A stretch of DNA of 64,000 nucleotides from Lentinula raphanica (taxonomy: Eukaryota > Basidiomycota > Agaricomycetes > Agaricales > Omphalotaceae): the NCBI GenBank assembly GCA_027919835.1, contig JANVFP010000047.1:1-64000 (forward strand), given 5' to 3'. Below the pieces are notes generated by a model that worked only from the letters and a program-made list of their open reading frames with translations, ran no database searches and was not told the DNA's origin. The position numbers were made by a program, and so were the translations under genes. Shown here piece after piece: positions 35,154 through 47,127 of this stretch (the first letter of the stretch is position 1; each line of letters opens with the position of its first letter).

Positions 35154-37108
35154 ATGCCCAACTCCAGCGAACTATCTGATGCACTCAATCCTTATTATTC
35201 TCAGCCCAGGAATACTCAGCCATCAGACTACAGCTACGCCAACCATGTGCATCCAGTAGTTCAACCGTCGCCGCTGTATGTTCCTCATCGCAGCGAGTTA
35301 GAGCTGGCCATATCCGAACCTTTGTCTCCACTTCCCCCTCGGTTAGTCTTCTTTCGCGAGATTGAGTCCTCAATAAAAATATCTTAACATCATTGAATAG
35401 ACAACGAACATCCACTGAAGGAAATGACGCGATACAGGAGCTCCTGCGCGTTGTTACGCAGACGAGTCAGGCCCAAGAGAATGAACGGAAACGGAGGCTG
35501 GCTTGGGAGGAAGAACAAGAAGAACGAAATGCTCAGAGGCAGGCAGAACTCGAGCGACGCATGCAGGAAATGCAACGGGAAATATACTCTCTCAGATCGG
35601 CTTTCATTGCTGGTCCTTCTGCATCTAATACTATCCATGATTCGCAACTCACCTCACCCACTCCTCATCATCATCATCTTTTTGCTAATCCAATTCAAGA
35701 ATCGCATTATTACCCTACGAATTCCCCTATGCCTCAAATCCCTGAAACTTATGTACAGGGATATTCTCCATCACAACTGCAACATGACCACTTCACATCG
35801 GACACGTTACCTATATCGCCTCAGTATAGTTCTCCGTTTTCACCCCCACCACCATCATCTGCGTCACCCGTGGACTCTCCGATGATCAGTCCCGGAGGTG
35901 TCTCTTCCGCTGGCATTTCCACGCTTCCTCCTGAATTACCTCCCGACAAAACTCAAAAGACCGTGGAGATTGACCGTGATCCAAATCGTAGCGTCGAACC
36001 CAGGTCAGAAGATTCAGATCCGAGTAGACATTATTATCAGCGAAAGTGTCGCTCCATCCAGGTCAGAACATTCGCTATAGACTACCTATACGTTGACTCT
36101 AGCTCGTGCTTTAGGAAGCGATGCGCAAGCATATACTTCGCCTAATGGGTGTGGAAGATAGTCAGAATCTGCCTGAAAGTCAACCCGAAGGCACCACCTT
36201 CAATCCTTCCGCACCAGTTCGATTCGTTTGGGAAAAGACTATGAAACAATCTGTCCACAATATGCGCACAAAAGCCTTTGTCCTCGATGATATAAAGCAG
36301 AACCGGCAATTGTATGCTGAGCTTCCTGATAGAGACTTCAGCAAGAATATTTTGGAATCAGCATTTGATCAGAGCTACACAATCTTCCGTCAGAAATACC
36401 GGCTTCAAAATGATTTGGTTGAAGCAGATGTTATCAAGTCCAGGGGGGACCAGAAGGCACAAAGCTCTCGCAGGTTATCACGAAGGAAGAAGGTAAGTCG
36501 CGTTTGGAATAACCAAATTCCTCTGCATATCTTGATATAATTATGTCTTTTCACGGAAGAAACTCGAATCTCGTGCGGCTGCTCGTCTGAGAATACCCAT
36601 CTTCGAACACACAGCATTTGACGGAGCGTTACAATTGGATTGCATGTCTTCTGAAGAATCAGACGACGAAGCGGACTCTTCCCAGCCCAAACTTCTATAT
36701 ACTCGAGGCTACCTATGGAGAAGCAGTCGTCTCCTACGATTCTTTCATGCTTTGGATCAAGAGGATATGGCCGTTCCTAAACGCGGTTGGACAAAGATGG
36801 ACCGCGCGATTGGTACGCCTAAAGAGAGTATTGGCCTCCCACCGAATGGAGTTTCGAGCTGGATGATAAGTCGGCGTTGGATTCGTGCTACGGAGGCTAA
36901 ACGGCCTGATCTATCTGAAGCCTTGGCGAGGTTAGTGAGTGGCTTCCCGGACTTACCACCTGAAACTGTGTATCGTCTTGGTGAAGAGAGTGAAGATGAC
37001 GAAGAAGAGGAAGAGGTTACTACTCAGGATGGGCAGAACCTAGGACCAATGCATATGCCTGTAATCCAGCCTTATTCTAGTAGCTCGTTGCATAATGCTT
37101 TAGCATAA
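35154..37108 (+). CDS. Orphan coiled-coil protein (591 aa), fungal, function unknown
   Basis: Exons 35154-35341, 35401-36061, 36115-36492 and 36560-37108 join in phase. The N-terminus is disordered; a charged coiled coil (RKRRLAWEEEQEERNAQRQA, continuing to MQEMQREIYSLRS) sits near residues 85-130; a proline/serine/histidine-rich linker follows; the C-terminal 350 residues look folded (RFVWEKTMKQSVHNMRTKAF; FSKNILESAFDQSYTIFRQK; CMSSEESDDE; YLWRSSRLLRFFHALDQEDM) and end with an acidic stretch. I do not recognise the family. The C-terminal half has the feel of a conserved basidiomycete domain with an acidic switch-like SSEESDDE motif, but no function can be assigned. It shares a 104-bp promoter with RPN11 and lies 206 bp upstream of VPS52. 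Confidence 0.75.
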
Positions 37109-37314
37109 ACGTACTCTTGCTTGTACCATACAGTATACTCTCTCATACTTACAATGTACATACCATAGTTACAGTAATGAATCTTGTGGGCGCTTGTTTG
37201 CCCTCTTCCATTACCTTCATGTCATTATCTGCAGAAAGTAGGAATTCCAATTCTATGCTCTATTGCCAAAGGGTTTTTACATATCTTACGCCGCCCATCA
37301 TTTAGACATTGTCG

Positions 37315-39561
37315 ATGCTGTCCCCTCAAACGGAAACACTCAAACTTCCTGTACGCCTGTGCTGGCAATCGTCTTGACCCTATTCACTTAAATTCTGTTA
37401 TTGCAAGATAGTACGCGGGAGAAGGAATTTGCGGAATTACATGAACAAATCCAGGTGCGCCCTAATTTCCTCGTATCTTCATGCTCCTTCTCATCCAAAC
37501 GCTAAAATAGATTAGCGTCAATCTGCTGGACTCTCTAGAAACCTTCCTCTCTACGTTTCAGAAAGACCTGACGGCCGTGTCAGGCCAGATCTCGGAACTG
37601 CAGGATAGAAGCAAGGATATCGAGAACAGGCTCAAAAGCCGTCGTGTTCGTTGAACTGTTCCGCACACTCGACTCACTGGTTGACGCGCCGGATTTTAGA
37701 AAATCGAGAAACCCTTGTCAAGCCTGATCACTGACATAATTATTCCACCTTCCCTTGCGACCACTATCTTGGATACACCAGTTGGCGAACCATGGATCAC
37801 TGTCATAGACGAGTTCGAACGGCATTTGGAAGTGATCAAAGCCCGCTTGCGGGTCAAAGCGGCGAGAGATTTAGGGGATGTTGTTGAAGGTTTACGGATA
37901 GTGGTCCGTCTTCTTTTTTGCATCTTTGTCTTCTTGCTCAATGTAATCTCAGGCAGCAACGAAGCTTCGAGTTTTTTTCCTGGCTTTGTTTCAACCTATC
38001 CGTAATTCTGTGACAACGAATATGCAAGTTCTTCAAACTTCAGTTCTACTAAAATACCGGCCGTTATTCGCGTTTCTGCAACGACAGGCAGCTCCAGTAG
38101 CTCATGAGATACAAAGGTCGTATATTGGAGCTGCCCGCGTCTACTATGAAACCGGTTTTAGACGATACGCACGGAGTCTGGGCTATATAAAGGTGATAGA
38201 CTTGTAAGTCGTGAACGATTTGTGATGCTCAAAATGCCTAGGCGCGTACAACGGAGAAGTTTGAACTGATAGTCAATGAGCTGGAAAAGTCGGACGACGA
38301 CCCTGTTGACCTCGAGAGACTGTCAAACTCGCAATTCGATGGACCCAGTATCACGCTTGCATATATGGCCGATGATAAGACCTATGTAAATGTTTCCTCT
38401 AATACTGGTTGCTCGTGCTCATTTTCCCCACAGACAGAACATCCCGAGGCCCTGTTCCGATCTCTCTTACTAGTATTCATGGATAACGCCACCGCGGAAT
38501 ATACCTTTGTGAAAACATTTTTCACCGTGGACACTACATTACCAACTCTAGATTCCCAAAAATCTCTTCTTTCCCCTTCGTCTCTTCTCAGTCCAATGGA
38601 ACGCCAATCCATCGCGGGTTCTGACTATGGTGGCAAAGGCAGAGCCGAAAATCCGTCTTTCGCGAGTACATTAGACTCTGCAAGGAGTGTCGCTCGCGAG
38701 GAACAAGCCAATGTTGATATCATATGGAAACAAGTTTTCGCTCCCGTGTTGGAATATGTACAGGTAATACACCCTTGCCTTCATCTCCTATGTGTGTATG
38801 TATTCTCACTAAAGCTCAACAGTCATTCGTTAAGACGACTATCGAACCGTATCCTCCTATTCTTCCCCTGCTCACCATGATCCGCCTCACAGAGCATGTC
38901 GTGACGGAAATAGAGAATCGTGCGTGTCCGCCAGGCGTGACGTTCATGTTCGATCTCCGGCTTCGAATGTGGCCAGTGTTTCAGAAACTCATGAATGACA
39001 ATGTTGAAGCGCTCAAAAAACTAGCCGAGGGTACTAGCGGTGGCTACTTCAGTAGAGCTACAGTGCTTACCGAAGCAATCGTCAGAAATGTAAGGTCAAT
39101 TCTACCCCATTCTCAAACACGTAGCTCACGATGTACCAGATATGTATCCGGTACACCAGAATCTTCAACGCATTTGTGATTCTTACGGAAAAGGAAGACG
39201 AAACCATGATATTTTCAAAGTGGGTCGGCGTTGAACTTCTCCAAAATCCAACGCTCATCTTCTTTGTTAGTTTACTGCGTATGAGGCAGGAAGTCGGAAA
39301 ACTCATACAACGATATACAGGCCAGATAAGTGACGCAGTCACGAAAGCAACCACGCAATCTACGTTCTATGAGATCCTCTTGCGAAACCTAAACGTGAGC
39401 CCAAGTTTGCACGGGAACATCTCTTTTAACTGTTTGAACAACAGAAAGCGGTTCAGTCAGTTGCCCATCCCAAGTCTCAGCATGAGCTTGCATACTGGGC
39501 AAAATTAGAGGAAGAAGCAAGGAGGAAGATAATATCTGTTCAGCAATCAAGAACGAGATGA
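37315..39561 (+). CDS. VPS52: GARP complex subunit Vps52
   Basis: Eleven exons: 37315-37358, 37412-37454, 37511-37645, 37700-37900, 37953-38192, 38242-38385, 38434-38763, 38823-39089, 39140-39219, 39271-39394, 39445-39561; 574 residues. Conserved Vps52 segments are NLLDSLETFLSTFQKDLTAV, DRSKDIENRLKSRRKIEKPL, AATKLRVFFLALFQPIRNSV, RRYARSLGYI and DETMIFSNLLRMRQE. GARP tethers endosome-derived vesicles at the trans-Golgi network. The first exon (MLSPQTETLKLPVRL) is weakly supported: it is chosen because a 53-nt intron with donor at 37359 keeps the TREKEFAELHEQIQ frame. Other fungal Vps52 proteins have, as I recall, 80-100 residues more at the N-terminus, which I do not find here, so the 5' end may be wrong or truly shortened. 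Confidence 0.9.
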
Positions 39562-39772
39562 TGTTTACCTACATATATACTTGATTAATCTTTGGCACGT
39601 CGACGTTGGATTATCGAAAAGTAAGCATTCAATAATATGAGATAGAATACAGTCTGAAAACAATGCTTTAAGTGATGCACCTCCCAATTCCCAAATGCAG
39701 CAGTAGAGTAAGATAAATGTCCATATCCAAAGGAAAAATGACAGCTATACCGTCTATTTCATAGCCGCCGAT

Positions 39773-42700
39773 CTAAGGTCTAAACATCTGTGAGATATAC
39801 CAGAACAGAAAAAACACAACACACCTTTGTTCTGATTGAAGAGCAGGAAATGAGGCTTTAAGAAGACTGCCGTTCTGTTTTCCCAACCCAAGCTTGTTCA
39901 GAACATCTCGCACTTCCCCTGTACCGGCGGGTATAGCACGTTTTTTGTTTCGACTTCGTGGGCGTGTCTGGGCAAATCTGCCCTCGCCTCCCATGAGAGA
40001 AGACCCATGGTCCAAGGTGGATATAGAACCAGGTCTTGCTAAATTAGGATTCGACATGCTACTCCTTCCCTCGAGAGCTTCCCGAAGGTCTGTAACGCCG
40101 ACTCCCCGATTGGAGCGAGCCAAACTTTGCAAAGAGATGTTTTCTATGTACATGAGACCCGGGGTTATCTTCAGCAACGGAGAAACACCGTCCCCACGAA
40201 GTGTAGTATCATATGTTGACGGTCGTTCCACGGCTACATAGTACGAATGAATGAGTACAACGCTTTCTAGACTTTTCGTTAGAAGGCTTACAAATTTTGA
40301 GTGCTGCCTCAGTAGACCACTGGGTTGATAGTGATGACAACAACTGCTCCTTATCTAACCCCATGGTTTCCTGTATGCCCGGGTGCGAAGCTAAGGCGGA
40401 TAGAGCAGCCTGTGCATCAACGCCTGACCACTCTGGCATGAAGTTGACAGAAGGAAAAGGAACGGGTGTCTGAGGCTGGTGGTAGATCCCCGTCTCAGGT
40501 GCTTGAGAATCAGGTAGCACGAGGGAAGCTGGTAAAGTTGCCAGTGCCTATGTAAATCAGATAGCAAGTCAGCACAAGAGTAAGAACTTAGAAGGGCGAG
40601 AAACAGAAAGAACCTTTTCGGCAATATCCTTCAGTTCCGCACAGCCCCATTCTCTGCCGATAATAGACCAGACGTTCGCAAGAATGTGCCTGAGTGTATG
40701 CACACGAGCCATTATTTCTGGACTATCACAGACTGACTCGCGGCATGATCCATCTAACGCTAGTAACATCGGCACTCCAATGAGCAAACTACGCATTGGA
40801 AATTGCTGATATACTGCGACCAGGATGTTTTGTATAAGAAGATAGTCCGACAGTGTGGCAGAAGTGGCAGTAGAAAATCTGTGCGACTTGTCCATTCGCG
40901 AAAGAGCTGCAGCTAGCTTCCTCGTTCGAGAATGGTGTGCACCATAACGTCTATCGTTTTGGGACGATAGGTCTCCGAATGTACGTGGTTCAGGCAGAGG
41001 AGTAGCAGGCTCAATGTTGACCTCTATCTCCTCTGTTGCTGATAATCTAGGTGACGAAGGGGATGAACTTGACGAATGGAGAGCAGAAGTAGAAGCAAGG
41101 ATGGACACATATGCGAATAGAGCATAGAGGAATTTACCACCGGTATTGTTGGGATGTAGTAAGGACTTCATATGTCCAGCTCTTGAGCCATCGGAGATTC
41201 CACGGACGTGCGTTATAGATTCCGCATCGATGCCTTCGCTGTTCTTCGGCATTTCATGAACTATGTAGAACACCAACGCATCTGCGTAGTCTGCTCGCAA
41301 CACATAGTCCGCCTCTAAGAGCAGGCTGATGGTATCCTGCCACATTTCCGGTGGTACTCGAGTTCTACGTGATTGACGATGCTCGTGGGTGTCATGTTTG
41401 GCGTCTGAGTTGGAAAGGTGTGATTGGGTATCTTCGAACTTTTCGGACTTTTCGTGCTCGTCCTTATCCGCAGCATTAATCAAGCCCACTAAGCTTATAA
41501 CCAGACACCTCAACGCATGAACACGTTTCTTTTCATATGCCGGATCGCTACGGGCTGATATACCTTGCATATCCACAGCAGAAATGCGAGTGATGAGCTC
41601 CGATGAGAGATCATGGATTTGGTCCGAGTAATAAACGTGCCTTCCGAGGGATGAGATGCACTGGATTAAAGAAGGAAGAAGGGCGTCGTTGTAGTCGAAA
41701 GATATTCTTCGGATTAGAAGTGTCATAAGATTTGTCAATATGTCGGAGGTGGAGAGATTGATTAAAGGAACGGGAGAGTTGAAGACGGTTGAAACCATGG
41801 CAGTTAATGCTTGCTGCATATCAGAAGCTTTCGCTGCATCCTGGTTCTCTAGCAGACGTTCGACTAACCACGTTGGGACCGCGTAACGGTATTGATATTG
41901 AGCCCATTCTGCAGTCTTGAGTGCAAACCAACAGCAACGATCTATATGGCTCCAGCCTTTCAGTTGGTCGAGACTATCGAAAGACGAGCGCATGATATGG
42001 CCAAGTTGAGAACCATTGACGTGTTCAAGAAGGGAAGAGATAGCACGAAGTGCTGCGTTCGACACGTCTGACATCGACGGGCCATTTTCACCATCAACGT
42101 GGAGATGGATAGATGCAGCTCGACGTTCAATGATTGGTCTTGTCCTAAACTCAGCTAGATAAGGGGACATAGGCGTGTCCTTAACACTTCCCGCTCTACC
42201 CATGTTAAACAGAGGTTATGCATTGAAGATTGCGGACTCACTGCTTGTTCAATGTCTCAAGATCGGTCCCAAGCACGATATCGAGAATTGGAGGCATGAT
42301 AATAGATACTTGAGTTCGAAACTGTGAAGAATCGTTATACAATGCTTCCGAGTTCAAAGCGCCAGTGATAGCGGCGAATCCTACGAGACGAGTCCTTGAT
42401 TTGGGTTAATTTACGATGATGACAGCAACATATTTGTGCACCTATTTCGTAATTCTGTGTCCTGAGTAACAGAAGAGCAGAGGGAGGAAAAATGTCGAAG
42501 GCTGGCGAGATAGTTTTCCGTGAAAGCGCTGTCTGCCCCTATTAAATGCCCGTCCGTGAATGTCGTCCATGCAATAAACTGGAGTATTGCATCAGTGTCA
42601 ATAGGGAGAGCAGTCCTGTCTGGTGACATACCACACTGGCAGCTCGAGCGACAACTTCTAGGTCATTGAACGCATTGTGAAGGGTACACTCAACAGATGC

Positions 42701-43137
42701 AATCAGTGACGGAGAAAGGAGAGTAATATCCCGACGACATTCTGTGGCTAGTGAGCGAAATATTGCCAATGTTATGAGCAGTGACCTGGAGCAAGATTCA
42801 TTTGTCTGCAGTCAGAGAAAAGACATTGGACTTAAGCTCGCATTGGACTTACGCTCGTATCTTGATATTCCCTGAACGAGCTTTTCGGCTCTCTATCCTC
42901 ACTCGTTTTTCGAGTTCATTGCCCAACTTGGTCAGCTTCTCGGGATGATTCGAACTGAGTTGGTTGATTAGAAATTGAGAAGCTTAAGCAGTAGATAGCT
43001 GCATACGCGTAGTAGGTTAATCGACTGAGTTCTTGTGAGTTTGGCGAATAATCTGGGCCTGATGTGAGAAGGGTCGAGGAGGGTGGATAGCAAGAATTGA
43101 GAAGCTGGACATGATTGGGAGTGAAGATGAAGTTCAT
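39773..43137 (-). CDS. EFR3: Efr3, plasma-membrane scaffold for PI4-kinase
   Basis: Exons 43007-43137, 42853-42954, 42632-42785, 42442-42578, 42242-42394, 40614-42195, 40292-40547, 39825-40233 and a short last exon; about 976 residues. The N-terminus has the family's basic, palmitoylation-type start with a cysteine (FTPNHVQLLNSCYPP) and then helical repeats (KLTKLGNELEKRVRIESRKA; SLLITLAIFRSLATECRRDI). The C-terminal tail contains GVTDLREALEGRSSMSNP and GEVRDVLNKLGLGKQNGS, conserved in fungal Efr3. Efr3 anchors Ypp1/TTC7 and the PI4-kinase Stt4 at the plasma membrane. The last junction is ambiguous: a 45-nt intron ends the protein after two more residues (stop 39773-39775), a 37-nt intron would add eleven residues (stop 39754-39756). 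Confidence 0.9.
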
Positions 43138-44385
43138 CTTGGGTTTTGTTGCGTTTAAGGGAGTGTGAAGTGTATAGGCGGTTGTTGTATTTACATGGAC
43201 TCTGCAAAGAGCAGATGAGTTGAAGTAGAGGAACAGGTGGGCTGGTGGAGTAGAATACCCGTATAATAGGCGTGGGAACAGTTGGTCCTATATTAGAACT
43301 TCGTCCTGTTTGTCGTTGTTGTTTCTGTTTTTTTCTCTGCTACCAACGCTCTGGAGTCTGAAGAATTCTGAAAGAAGAGATGCTTGCAATGTAGTTCCTC
43401 GTTGTGAGTATATCTCCTACGTTTTTCTATGATGATCTTTTTGCTGTGCACCAGACCAAATAATGTACATTGTACATTTCGACGATAATCTCCCTGACGC
43501 CCTAATACGCAAGGACGTCCTGATATCCTCATTTTGAATATTTTCTTCGTAACCTCGATTTACTTACGAATGATTTGTTTCTAGGTTTCTTGCTTCTCAA
43601 CATGTTGCTTATACTGTGTTCGAAACCTTTCGTTCGATGACCTACCCTTGCTGTTGATACTCGTTAACCCGTACAAAAAAAATCGCAGCACTCATTTTCG
43701 TGTCCGCTCTCAGTCAACAAGCTATTGTTATTCACTGTCGCTGACCTAGCCCACATCAAGCCCACATTGTTTCAGTGTCCTCTGCCAGCTTTCTTGGACG
43801 ACTCATTGAATATGCTGAAAGTGTCTAGCAAGCGGAGGTTCAACCGAATCGGTATGCAAACAATTCGTCACCTGGAGGGAAGATGTACCCTTCTATAGCC
43901 CATTAAATAACCTTTTTCTCGATATCTGAGCTGGCGCTTTGCTTCGAATGATGCTGGATTGACTTGCGAGTTATCGTTAAAGCTAAGAATTACTCGTTGT
44001 CAGTGCTGATGAGTATGTAGAGCTCTAAAGGACTCTTGCACACAAATGAGTTGCCGTTCATGGCTACTAATTACGTAACGCAAGTTACTGTAAACGGTAA
44101 ACCCGCCTCGTGCGACGTGCGACCAGGTGCGACCAGGTGCGACCCCCACAATCAAAATCGGTTCTTCTGTCATTATCTCGTTATTAAAAGCTTGCAGCAG
44201 GATCATCGTAGAAGCGCGTTTGTTAGAATCCAAAGTGATGCTGAAGGGAAGAATCAAAAATCCCTCGTACTACAAGCAGTGGAGAATGATCGCAGTTCGA
44301 TCGAACATCGTGGCGTCACGATTTTTAGCTCATCGAAGTCTCTTTTGCCTTCGTCCTCTCCCACCTTGCAGCGTCGTGCAGCACG
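43138..44385. other. Intergenic, 1248 bp, no gene seen
   Basis: Divergent region between EFR3 (minus) and the GH79 gene (plus). No frame with coding character was found. The only pattern is four copies of GTGCGAC at 44110-44143, two of the spacers being CAG. Length suggests a large regulatory region for the secreted enzyme. Confidence 0.5.
44110..44143 (+). repeat. Short tandem repeat of GTGCGAC (four copies)
   Basis: GTGCGAC occurs at 44110, 44117, 44127 and 44137; the last two spacings are exactly 10 nt (GTGCGACCAG unit). It lies 243-276 bp upstream of the GH79 start codon, a plausible site for a repeated transcription-factor element. Confidence 0.7.
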
Positions 44386-47127
44386 ATGGTCCGTGCTGCT
44401 CTCTTCAGGCTCGCTCTCTGCTATGGTATGCTTGGGATTTCTACCGCAGTAACAGTATACTACGCGCCTGGCCAAAATCCCTTTTCCACCACGTCGGCCG
44501 ACGCCTCATCCTATACTGGTGCTGCAGCTTACAACCCCACCACAATTGACCCACCAGCTTTGCCAAATCCCATGCCCTCGCTTTCTCTCGATTTCAACAT
44601 TCAAAGTAATCCTACTGGGCTTTCAATACCACAATCTGGCGCGTTCATGGGCTTCTCAGTCGAAATGTCAGTGGCAAATCAAGTATGTGAGTATTATAGT
44701 TACACTGGCAGTTTCCTCGAGTGAGTCGGAAACCTTCATATTCTCAGTGGGAAAGAACTCGTGCGTATGATGCTTCTTCTCAATGACCCGTTATAGACTA
44801 ACGAATGTCAGGTCCATTCTTCAAGTCCCCTTCTTAAATCTCCTAGCGACCATTTCACAAAGAGCTGGAGCCGTTCGCGTTCGCATAGGAGGAAACTCGC
44901 AAGATACAGCTTCACAAGTAGCCACTCTGGACGATGGTAAGGTATTGGAGAAAGACCTAGGTGGTGCGACCAATCCGGTAAAGCCTTTCGAGTCGCCATA
45001 GTTTCCTTTCTTCGAGTCTGATAACCTCTTTCGCTCAGACTGAAACCCCGCCTTTGGTGTTCACGCCTGACTTACTCTACATGATGAGAAATATATCGGA
45101 TTTCGTCAATGTTCGCTGGTTTGTTGGTCAGTATTCTATGTGTTTCAAAAGACTACTCAATAAACGTGAAATGAACCAGGCATACCTTTCAATGATTCTT
45201 CGAACTTCCGACTTGAAATTGCTCAATCTGCTCAAGATATATTGGGTGACTACCTGATTGGTGTACAGGCAGGTGAGTTCAGCTATCACATATCTAATCC
45301 AATACTGTTACATACAAGCCTACAGGCAACGAGCCAGATCTCTACGGTCAATCACATTTCTGATCCAAGTTGTACTCGTCTCATACTTCAGGCTTGGCCA
45401 GCTGCCCACGGCCACCGCCCTTCTAACTACTCACAATATGACTATGTGGGGGAGCTCGGAAGTCTCATCAATGATATGTCGCAATATTCAGATCTATCGG
45501 CCGCTCAAGATCTTCTCCTAATCCCTAGTGTCTGTCAGTCGCGCGCGCCTTCTAGTATTTGTCGAATTTCTTCAACGCTACTAATGACGATTTAGCGGGC
45601 ACCTGGACACCAGAAAATATTTGGGACACCGGCGTCGTGGATACGTATAGCTCGAACATAGCATGGATGAGCGTAGAACAGTACGCTCCCTCGTCTTACT
45701 ACTGATCATCACCAACTTGATATCATTCCTCCCTTTAGCTACCCGACTGATAACTGCTACGCCCAATTCGGTACCGGTACCCCAAGAAACGTCACGGAGT
45801 TATGGCCAACGTACCTTATGCATTCGTCCGCTCAAAGTCTTGTGCAGCCCTACTTGAACTCCACAGGGTACGCTCAGTCGAAGGGCAAGCCATTCATCAT
45901 GTTCGAGACAAATACAGCGTCGTGTGGTATGTTTTACTTGAATCGACTAAGGTTCATAAACTTCCCTTTACTCATCTTCCTGTAGGTGGTTTTCCTGGCA
46001 TCAGTGACGTTTTTGGAGCGGCTCTGTGGGGACTGGATTACGGTCTTCTCATGGCTGCGTCAAATTTCTCCGGAGGCATGTTCCATGTCGGAGGTCAAAG
46101 CGTATATTACAATGTGGGTTCGAGTATTTCGGTCGATTGAGCTGTATCTCATCCATACAATTCGTATAGCCGTTTATCTGTAAGTCTCTTTTACTCCTCA
46201 TAGACTTCAAACCTCATCCTATGCCAGCCCCTCCCACCAATCAGTCAACCTATAGACAATGGACTGTTGGCCCTGTGTTTTACTCCTCCCTTGTTATCGC
46301 TGAGGCTATTGGCCCTTCCAACCAGTCTCAGGTACTAGAAATCGGCGCGGAAAACCAAAGTACATACACTCCCAACTATGTCATATACGAGAACAACCAA
46401 CCAACACGAATGGTGCTGATTAACTTTCTATCGGACTCGTCTGGAAACAGCAACTACACTGCCAACATTGCTATCGGGGGAGGTCAAACAGGACAGTCTA
46501 ACACTACTCCGGCACAGGTCAAGGTTAAGTGAGCATTGGTTCTCTTTCCGGGATCTTTGAGGGCAAAATTGCGGATTTCCTAATTCATTTGACCAGATAC
46601 CTCACAGCGTCTTCGGTCTCTCAGAAAGGTAATTATTCTTGGGCAGGCCAGGTACGTACATTGTCGACTTGGTTCCTCCATGTCCGTCCGTGCTGTCCTT
46701 TCTGATACAAACTCAAAATTCCACTTCATCCCAGACGTTCGGAGGGAACTTCGAATCTGATGGACGACTCCAAGGAACCGAAACAATCGTTACCCTTCCT
46801 TGTGATCAGTCCGCTCAAGTATGTTCAGTCAGTGTGCCCGCTCCCGGTGCAGCATTGGTCTTTCTTACGGATGAGTTGACGGAGATGGAGGGTGCACCTT
46901 CGACAACGTTCGCGACTACGACGTTGACTAGGACGGCGAACACGGCGACTGTTGATGCTTCGGTTTTAGCGACATCGAATGGGCGTAGTGGGAACTCGCC
47001 GGTGGGTAGTTCGAGTAAGGGAAGCGCTAATGGTAATGTTAGATTGAGGGCATCTGTTTCGTGTCTTTGGGCTCTTTTGGTGTTCAATAGTGGTTTTGGA
47101 CTCTTCTTGACCACGGTGTATTTATGA
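44386..47127 (+). CDS. Secreted GH79 family beta-glucuronidase-type glycoside hydrolase, probably GPI-anchored
   Basis: Fourteen exons: 44386-44686, 44748-44760, 44812-44977, 45039-45126, 45180-45272, 45326-45346, 45402-45533, 45596-45680, 45739-45926, 45986-46113, 46170-46179, 46228-46528, 46597-46651, 46735-47127; 657 residues, every phase closing. A signal peptide (MVRAALFRLALCYGMLGIS) precedes the family motifs VRVRIGGNSQDT, the acid/base glutamate in GNEPDLY, the nucleophile glutamate in FIMFETNTASCGG, and the C-terminal beta-domain YSWAGQTFGGNF. A serine-rich linker and a hydrophobic end (SCLWALLVFNSGFGLFLTT) suggest a GPI signal. GH79 enzymes remove (4-O-methyl)glucuronic acid from proteoglycans or plant glycans. 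Three exons are only 13, 21 and 10 nt long. Confidence 0.92.

Noticed and set aside
46652..46734. Coding frame reading GTYIVDLVPPCPSVLS in the GH79 gene
   Set aside because: It is an 83-nt intron; splicing it restores the conserved YSWAGQTFGGNF.
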